Of a stretch of 17,541 nt of DNA, positions 1-4,640 are shown in pieces. Positions within the stretch are counted from its first letter, which is position 1, and each line of letters starts with the position of its first letter. A model generated the notes under the pieces. That model saw nothing but the letters and a program-made list of their open reading frames with translations. It did not search any database and was not told the DNA's origin. Both the position numbers and the translations under genes were made by a program. Origin of the DNA: Xanthobacteraceae bacterium (lineage in GTDB: Bacteria > Pseudomonadota > Alphaproteobacteria > Rhizobiales > Xanthobacteraceae); the NCBI GenBank assembly GCA_030044035.1, contig JASHWN010000190.1, positions 1 to 17,541 on the forward strand, given 5' to 3'.

Positions 1-1816
1 ACGCCTTGTTCAAGCCGGCATTGTCGTTCCAGCGCGCCAGCCGCGTCAGTGGTTTCAAGATGATCGGGAAACGTAGTTCGAGCTTGTCCGGATCTTGCGC
101 CGTGGGATGAAAACGGTGCGCCGGCGGCACCGGCAGGCCGCAGCGCTCGGCCAAGGCTTGAAAGCGCGCCTTATCGACCAAATTCTCGACAAGCTCGGCA
201 TCGGCGATGACGAAGCGGAATGCCGGCGCCAGTCGGTCGCGATACCGCGAGATCATCAGAAGCTGCGGGTCTTCCTCATAGAACAAGACCGGCGGAGCCG
301 GCTGCGCCTGGGCAAAGTCCAGGAGCTTGTCCACCAGCATTTCGGCGCTTTCGGAAAATTCGGGCCACGGCAAACGCGCCCGCGCATAGCGCGAATAAAG
401 CGACGGCGAACCCGGACGAGCGACGACGGCGCAGTGGATGCCGGCCACCGCGAGCGGGCGCAGCAAATCCATGTCGCCCATGACGCAGGCGAGCGGCGCG
501 CTTGCCGGCGCGGTCCCCGAAACAGCGGGCGCGGTGCTCTGCGGCGCCGGTGAGGCGCGCCGCACCAGTTGCCCGCGCAGCGCACGGGCGTGCGAAACCA
601 GCCGCCACGCCCACGGCGTTTGTTTGATGAAGCGCTTGATGGGACGCAGCAGCGCCGCGCGGCAGAATGCCGGCCAGCCGCGCAGTGTCGCGACGGTGCG
701 ATGATCCCACAGCGTGACGGCGCTGTCGGACCATTCGCGCTTATAGGGCTCGTCACCGATGGTGAAGTCGAAGCGCCGCAGACCGCGGCCGATCGCATAG
801 GCGAGCAGCTCGCGCAGGTGCAGCGCGCCCGGACCGTAGCGCGACAGCTCACCGTCGTCGTAACTGGCGAGCATGTGATAATAGGCATCGCCGAACGCCA
901 GGCCGAGATTGGCCGCGGCGCAGTGTTCGCCGATCTGAACGCGGCTGACATGGACGAGGTGCCGGGTCGCGGGGTTGCGGGCGACATCGAGAAAAAATTC
1001 GCGCCAACCCGGCCGCGCGAACATGTCGGCGATGCCCTTGTGGGCGAACTGCCGGCTCTTTTGCTGCATCAGGACTTGCAGCGTGCGCGCGATGTCCGAG
1101 GTATCCGTGTCGGTCACGAAGTCGATGGCGCCGAACTCCGACAAATGCTTGCGCTTGGTGCGGTCGCGCCGCCGCGTCGCCGAAGAGCGCTTGTCGGCGT
1201 AAAATTGCTTCCAGTCGCTGCCGAGCGCGGTCGCATGAGCGCCGCTCGGATTGGCATCGGTGGCGAGTCGACAGAACGGATTGGCTTGGCCGCCGACCAG
1301 CGGCGGCATCTTTTCCAGCTCGATCCAATCGTAACGCAGCGCCGGCTCGCGCTGCATGCGCGACCGCAGCTCGCGCCATGCGGCGAGAAAGCATTCGGCC
1401 GTGACCCGCCGCGAAAAATTCTTGGCCAGAAGCGGCGCGTTGTAATCGTTCAGATCCTGACCGAGCCAGCACAGCCGCCGCGATGCATACGAAGGCTCGA
1501 CGGCGAGCGGTAACAGGAACGCCGGCTCACCGTCGGCAAACGACGCGACGACGATGACCGGGCGGGCGCGATCGCACATACCGATGTGACGTTGCCAAGC
1601 CGCGAGCCAGTCGAAAGATTGATACGGCGTGCAATCGGCGACACGCTCGAAACGCCGCCACAGCGCTTCGACGGACTCGACCCCGTCATGGATCGACAGA
1701 TTGAGCGGAGACGACGCTTCGCTCGCCAGGTCCGCGCGGCGTGCCGCCGTGTCGGCGCCGGCGTCAAACGCCAGAGCCGCATTCCGCGGGGCCGTCAATG
1801 GTGTCGCGCCGGTCAC
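1..1816 (-). CDS. GNAT (CelD/BcsL-type) acetyltransferase fused to ATP-grasp domain, 3'-truncated by window edge
   Basis: An uninterrupted reading frame of 605 codons runs from a GTG at 1816 to the left edge; the C-terminus is outside the window. Residues about 40-410 resemble the CelD/BcsL acetyltransferase family (COG5653-like, double GNAT fold): they hold the block FDFTIGDEPYKREW (349-362), a strong family signature. Residues about 421-441 are an Ala/Pro/Ser linker (RASPAPQSTAPAVSG...). From about 442 a second domain begins with VMGDMDLLRPLAVAGI, then FYEEDPQLLMISRYRD, VENLVDKARFQALAERCGLPVP and FPIILKPL, with a candidate ATP-binding Lys588; this is the pre-ATP-grasp and early ATP-grasp region of COG3919-like carboligases. 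Family members act in polysaccharide or cell-surface acylation and amide-ligation; the substrate here is unknown. The start is uncertain: GTG 1816 has only a weak AGCGGA upstream, and TTG 1798 is the alternative. A stop codon lies just upstream in frame (about 1837), so the gene cannot begin much earlier. Confidence 0.82.
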   Translation of the reverse strand, partial: MTGATPLTAPRNAALAFDAGADTAARRADLASEASSPLNLSIHDGVESVEALWRRFERVADCTPYQSFDWLAAWQRHIGMCDRARPVIVVASFADGEPAFLLPLAVEPSYASRRLCWLGQDLNDYNAPLLAKNFSRRVTAECFLAAWRELRSRMQREPALRYDWIELEKMPPLVGGQANPFCRLATDANPSGAHATALGSDWKQFYADKRSSATRRRDRTKRKHLSEFGAIDFVTDTDTSDIARTLQVLMQQKSRQFAHKGIADMFARPGWREFFLDVARNPATRHLVHVSRVQIGEHCAAANLGLAFGDAYYHMLASYDDGELSRYGPGALHLRELLAYAIGRGLRRFDFTIGDEPYKREWSDSAVTLWDHRTVATLRGWPAFCRAALLRPIKRFIKQTPWAWRLVSHARALRGQLVRRASPAPQSTAPAVSGTAPASAPLACVMGDMDLLRPLAVAGIHCAVVARPGSPSLYSRYARARLPWPEFSESAEMLVDKLLDFAQAQPAPPVLFYEEDPQLLMISRYRDRLAPAFRFVIADAELVENLVDKARFQALAERCGLPVPPAHRFHPTAQDPDKLELRFPIILKPLTRLARWNDNAGLNKA

Positions 1817-1931
1817 GCAATCCGCTGCAATGGATCATGTCCGAACCCACGTGATAGGAGATAATCGCTAAGGGGGCGTGCTTGGGCGCAGTGGCCTTCG
1901 CACTAAGGTAAAATTTCGCTGAATCAACACA

Positions 1932-1965
1932 GTCGCTTTTTCGTAAAGCTCAGTCGCAAAGCGAC
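1932..1965. repeat. Inverted repeat in the 1817-2126 intergenic region
   Basis: The 310-bp gap between the divergent acetyltransferase and peptidase genes has no credible gene. It contains perfect 8-bp arms GTCGCTTT (1932-1939) and AAAGCGAC (1958-1965) around an 18-nt loop, with CAGTCGC repeated directly in both halves. It sits in the divergent promoter region, so a terminator role is unlikely. Function unknown. Confidence 0.3.
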
Positions 1966-2042
1966 GCCTGGGCTTGCTTAAGGCGCACGCTGCCGAGGTT
2001 TCGCCGCCGTCATTCGGGTTCCATCGCCTCGCCTTTTCCACA

Positions 2043-2061
2043 TATGGAACTTTGTTCCATA
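2043..2061. promoter_or_regulatory. Perfect palindrome, candidate operator of the M15-like peptidase gene
   Basis: TATGGAACTTTGTTCCATA has perfect 8-bp arms around a TTT centre. It lies 66 bp before the peptidase start and just upstream of its best -35/-10 candidate. A further half-site, GTTCCAT, occurs at about 2018-2024. The dyad suggests a dimeric regulator. It does not fit the alphaproteobacterial LexA site (GTTC-N7-GTTC direct repeat), so the binding protein is not identified. Confidence 0.45.
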
Positions 2062-2069
2062 CTCGCAAC

Positions 2070-2097
2070 TTGCCGACTCTCCTTGATTCGCCATACT
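2070..2097 (+). promoter_or_regulatory. Candidate -35/-10 promoter of the M15-like peptidase gene
   Basis: TTGCCG (2070-2075) and CATACT (2092-2097) are spaced by 16 bp, 29 bp before the chosen ATG. The match to a sigma-70 promoter is moderate. The position directly after the palindrome at 2043-2061 supports it. Confidence 0.35.
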
Positions 2098-2126
2098 GCC
2101 AAATGGGGAAATGGGGAGGGGGCACG

Positions 2127-3056
2127 ATGCGGCTCGCGCGGGCGGCCGGCTGCTCGGCATGCGGCAGCTTGGCGATCTTTTTGTTCATCGGCACTGCGTT
2201 CGCGGCACCAAACATCACGGTCGACACACTCGACAAGTCCGGCACGCTCGACACCAGCGATCAATGCGCGGCGCAGCAGGCCTGCATCGACAGCTATCTG
2301 TGGTCGGTCTACGAGCGCGCGCCGAAAATCGACAGCGTCAAGGTGCCGGAACGGCGCAAGGTGAAGGTCAAGCGCAAAGGCAAAGTCAGGACTGTCACCA
2401 AAACCTTCACCAAGCTCGCCGCGGAAGATTTTACCTGGAAAGATCCGGCAGCCGCGCAGCACGCCGGCCTGTCGCTCATCGATTACGTGATCGGCGGCAT
2501 GGATCAGGCGTTTCGGCTGGCGCTCTACCGCGCGCTGCGCGCCATGGACGCCGCGGGCCTCGAACCCGGCATCACCAGCGCCTTCCGCGACGATTATCGG
2601 CAATCGATCGCCGCCGGCCGCAAGGCGCGCGCCGACAATTCCTATCACGGCGGCAGCCGCCACGGCGGCTACGGCCACGGCCTCGCGGTCGATCTGGTCA
2701 GCGTCAAGGGCGCAACGCGCGCCGAGCGCTGGGCGTCAAGCGAAGACTTGTGGAAGTGGATCGACGCGCACGGCAAGGATTTCGGCATCGGCCGGCCCTA
2801 TCTCGATCGCGACGCGCCGCATGTCGGGCCGACCGACGGCAAGGAATATATTTCGCACCGCGGTGGAGCAAACACACAGCAAGCCGCGCTGAACAAAAAA
2901 CACCGCATCGCGCTGAGCAAGGATCACCACCGCCTCGCGCACAACGGTGGCCGCCGCGTCGCCTGGCACAAGCGCCATCATTTCGCTTTGCACAAGGGCC
3001 GCCACGAAGGCAAGCGCGCCTCAACGGCGGGAGACAGCAGAACGCGAAACGGCTGA
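2127..3056 (+). CDS. Secreted M15-like (D-Ala-D-Ala carboxypeptidase-type) peptidase
   Basis: 309 aa. ATG 2127 is chosen because GGAGGG lies 7 bp upstream and the frame then opens with a good signal peptide (basic start, hydrophobic core, cleavage near AFA-AP at about 25-27); the same frame is open further upstream but has no such signal. The core (about 140-250) resembles VanY/DacD-type zinc peptidases of family M15: ITSAFRDDYRQS, then H179-GGYGH-GLAVD189, then D229-A-P-H232. These supply plausible zinc ligands (His179 or His184, Asp189, His232) and a catalytic acid (Asp229). The usual spacing SxHxxGxAxD is stretched by three residues. An early segment (about 70-90) is Lys/Arg-rich. The last 55 residues form a tail rich in His, Lys and Arg with semi-repeated units such as KHRIALSKDHHRLAHN and KRHHFALHKGRH. 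The likely role is cleavage of peptidoglycan peptides in the periplasm; this is inferred from the fold. Confidence 0.72.
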   Translation: MRLARAAGCSACGSLAIFLFIGTAFAAPNITVDTLDKSGTLDTSDQCAAQQACIDSYLWSVYERAPKIDSVKVPERRKVKVKRKGKVRTVTKTFTKLAAEDFTWKDPAAAQHAGLSLIDYVIGGMDQAFRLALYRALRAMDAAGLEPGITSAFRDDYRQSIAAGRKARADNSYHGGSRHGGYGHGLAVDLVSVKGATRAERWASSEDLWKWIDAHGKDFGIGRPYLDRDAPHVGPTDGKEYISHRGGANTQQAALNKKHRIALSKDHHRLAHNGGRRVAWHKRHHFALHKGRHEGKRASTAGDSRTRNG

Positions 3057-3092
3057 GCGCGGACCGAGCTCGGCGTGCGACGAATTTGGCGC

Positions 3093-3169
3093 TGGTACAG
3101 CTGGGTAGATTCGAACTACCGACCTCCTGATCCACAGTCAGGCGCTCTAACCAACTGAGCTACAGCTGC
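3093..3169 (-). tRNA. tRNA-His(GTG)
   Basis: A complete cloverleaf of 77 nt reads on the minus strand: acceptor GCAGCTG/CAGCTGT, D-arm GCTC...GAGC, anticodon arm CCTGA-CTGTGGA-TCAGG with anticodon GTG, T-arm GGTAG-TTCGAAT-CTACC, and encoded CCA. The first pair is G1-U72 and the discriminator is A73. The base before G1 is T, so there is no genomically encoded G-1 and no C73. This matches the non-canonical tRNA-His known from a subset of Alphaproteobacteria such as Caulobacter. Confidence 0.96.
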
Positions 3170-3197
3170 ACGGTTTCCGCGCGAACGAAACGCCGGC

Positions 3198-3226
3198 AAC
3201 CTATGAGCCGGGCTTGGTTTTGGCAA
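3198..3226 (-). promoter_or_regulatory. Promoter of tRNA-His
   Basis: On the minus strand TTGCCA (3226-3221) and TAGGTT (3203-3198) are separated by exactly 17 bp and lie about 29 bp before the mature tRNA 5' end. This is a good housekeeping-sigma match. Confidence 0.55.
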
Positions 3227-3259
3227 GACGGCCGGCGGCGGCGTGCTCCCGCCAAAAGC

Positions 3260-3285
3260 AAAAGCCCGGGCGAACCCGGGCTTTT
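3260..3285 (-). terminator. Intrinsic terminator downstream of the first phasin
   Basis: AAAAGCCCGGG (3260-3270), a CGAA loop, and CCCGGGCTTTT (3275-3285) form an 11-bp perfect stem. A/T tracts flank both sides, so it can work in both directions. It lies 28 bp past the stop of the phasin gene at 3314-3811 and before the tRNA-His promoter on the same strand, so it insulates the two units. Confidence 0.85.
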
Positions 3286-3313
3286 TCCCCTCGATGCGCG
3301 CAGATCTGCCGCG

Positions 3314-3811
3314 TCACGCGACCTTGCTGAACGCCTTGTTCACGCCGTTCTTGATCGGCTCGGCGGTCTCGGTCGCAACCTTCTGGGCCAGCGAGCTGAG
3401 TTCCTTGCTCTGCAGGGCGAAGGCCTCGAACTGCTTGCGCGCATGCGCGCTCGACAGCTCGATGACTTCCGACAGCGTCTTTGCCGTGATCAGTTCGCCG
3501 GCAAAGTCGAACGCCGCATTGGTGTTGGTACGCGCCGCCTCGATCACCTTCAGGCCGTAATCGGACGCGCCCCTGGTGGCGGTCGAGTAGGTGGTCTCCA
3601 GTACGTCGGTAGCCTCTTCGGCGACCGCCTTCATCTTCTCGTAGGTGTCCTTGGCCTGAGCGACGCCGCGCTCGGCGAATTCGCGGAACGCTGCCGGCAT
3701 CTCGACCTTCGGAATTTCGAATTTCGGGATTTCAAACTTCGGCATCTCGAACGCGCTCGTTGCAGGCTTGCTCTTTGACTTGGGGGGAGTTGCAGTTGTG
3801 GCTTCCGCCAT
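3314..3811 (-). CDS. Phasin (Phasin_2 family), 165 aa
   Basis: Phasins coat polyhydroxyalkanoate granules and control granule number and size. The start ATG 3811 follows AAGGA at a spacing of 8; the frame is open further upstream but without support. The N-terminus (1-21) is Ala/Thr/Lys/Pro-rich. Residues 22-39 carry a tandem pentapeptide repeat, E-M/I-P-K-F/V, ending in EMP. The rest is predicted amphipathic helix: AFREFAERGVAQAKDTYEKM, then NTNAAFDFAGELITAKTLSEVIELS and ARKQFEAFALQSKELSSLAQK, typical of Phasin_2 (PF09361). There is no signal peptide or membrane segment, as expected for a granule-surface protein. The gene follows a second phasin on the same strand, has its own promoter region with a 32-bp dyad (3986-4017), and ends at a strong terminator. 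Confidence 0.9.
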   Translation of the reverse strand: MAEATTATPPKSKSKPATSAFEMPKFEIPKFEIPKVEMPAAFREFAERGVAQAKDTYEKMKAVAEEATDVLETTYSTATRGASDYGLKVIEAARTNTNAAFDFAGELITAKTLSEVIELSSAHARKQFEAFALQSKELSSLAQKVATETAEPIKNGVNKAFSKVA

Positions 3812-3968
3812 GACAGGTGTCCTTGTTAGCCGTTGCTCTTGCTTGCTTTTGGGCTGTTCACCGAATTCCTTGCTTGGCCTCGCCGCCCGTCGCGCAAGGC
3901 CGGCCGCATTGCGAAACCCATTGGCCGAACGCACCGCACTTCCAAGGCCTGGGCTTTCTCGTGGCTTT

Positions 3969-3996
3969 GATATAGCACGAATTTGGTGCAATGCAA
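3969..3996 (-). promoter_or_regulatory. Candidate promoter of the first phasin
   Basis: On the minus strand TTGCAT (3996-3991) and TATATC (3974-3969) are spaced by 16 bp, about 158 bp before the ATG. The -35 hexamer lies inside the inverted repeat at 3986-4017, so a bound repressor would block it. The implied leader is long (about 150 nt). Confidence 0.5.
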
Positions 3997-4017
3997 TAGA
4001 GAATTATTGCATCGCAC
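3986..4017. promoter_or_regulatory. 32-bp inverted repeat, candidate PhaR-type operator
   Basis: The arms GTGCAATGCAATA (3986-3998) and TATTGCATCGCAC (4005-4017) are complementary at 12 of 13 positions around a 6-bp spacer. They are rich in TGCA. The PHB-responsive repressor PhaR (AniA) of alphaproteobacteria is known to bind TGC/GCA-rich dyads upstream of phasin genes, so this is a natural candidate. That assignment is inference; the dyad itself is directly visible. Confidence 0.6.
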
Positions 4018-4041
4018 AAAAACGTCATAATACCCTGGCTC

Positions 4042-4063
4042 TGCTCGGCTTTTCCGCCGAGCA
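4042..4063 (-). terminator. Weak hairpin after the second phasin
   Basis: TGCTCGGC (4042-4049) and GCCGAGCA (4056-4063) form a perfect 8-bp stem with a 6-nt loop, 32 bp past the stop of the phasin at 4096-4479. No U-tract follows directly on the minus strand, so it may pause or stabilise the message rather than terminate. Transcripts may read on into the next phasin. Confidence 0.3.
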
Positions 4064-4095
4064 ACCGGCCCGCAGGGAACTTCAGGGGACCACGT

Positions 4096-4479
4096 TCAGG
4101 ATTTAGGCCGCGTGGAATCCACCACCATTTTGGCGGCACTTTGGCCAAGCTCGTGGACCTGGGCGGACAGCGCCTGCATCTGTCGGCCAAGGTATTCCGA
4201 TTGCAGGCCCATAACCTCGGCGGCATTCTTGGCCTGCATCAGCTTTTGCGCGAAGTCGAACGTCGCGGCGACGTTCTGCTCGGCATAGTGCATCGACTTC
4301 TGCGCGATCTCGCTGGCGCCGCCATGCGCTGCCTCGGCGCGGTCCTGCATCTGGCCGACCGCCTGGTTCGCAGCATCGATGAAGCCCTCAAAGGCTTTGC
4401 GCGCCTGGGCGACGCTCTGCTCGGCGAACGCGCGCAACTGATCGGGAATGGCGAATTGCTCGAATGGATCCTCGGCCAT
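4096..4479 (-). CDS. Small phasin (Phasin_2 family), 127 aa
   Basis: ATG 4479 is chosen because GGAGGA sits 7 bp upstream; the frame extends 46 codons further upstream without a phasin-like sequence. The protein begins MAEDPFEQFAIPDQLRAFAE and continues as alpha-helix: QSVAQARKAFEGFIDAANQA, then NVAATFDFAQKLMQAKNAAEV and QMQALSAQVHELGQSAAKMV. It is paralogous to the neighbouring phasin (shared FAE-x2-VAQA, FDFA-x-L-x-AK and LS-x2 blocks) but lacks its pentapeptide repeat. It would bind the surface of polyhydroxyalkanoate granules. It is divergent from the histidine kinase gene at 4641; the 161-bp spacer between them shows no TGCA-type dyad like that before the other phasin, so the two phasins may be controlled differently. 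Confidence 0.87.
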   Translation of the reverse strand: MAEDPFEQFAIPDQLRAFAEQSVAQARKAFEGFIDAANQAVGQMQDRAEAAHGGASEIAQKSMHYAEQNVAATFDFAQKLMQAKNAAEVMGLQSEYLGRQMQALSAQVHELGQSAAKMVVDSTRPKS

Positions 4480-4640
4480 ATTCGGTCCTCCGGAAGCGGC
4501 GACCGCAGGATGGTAGCGCGAAAACGGTGACAACGCGAAGATAGGCGTGCGACGCATCGCTCCGGCCGATCGCGAGCCGCATTCAGGTTGGTGGCCCGGT
4601 AGGTTTTGCGCGCCCATGGACGGCGCTCGGCGCTGGCATT

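Noticed and set aside
256..1513. Overlapping open frames on both strands at the left end
   Set aside because: They conflict with the 605-codon minus frame that carries the acetyltransferase and ATP-grasp signatures; none has protein-like composition.
2043..2061. The GAAC...GTTC palindrome as an SOS (LexA) box
   Set aside because: Alphaproteobacterial LexA uses a GTTC-N7-GTTC direct repeat; here GAAC and GTTC are inverted with a 3-bp gap, which also differs from the Gram-positive N4 site, and the gene is not a typical SOS gene.
3260..3285. Hairpin as part of a tRNA-associated attachment site
   Set aside because: It is a textbook intrinsic terminator for the phasin gene, and there is no duplicated tRNA 3' end, integrase or other mobile-element gene in the window.
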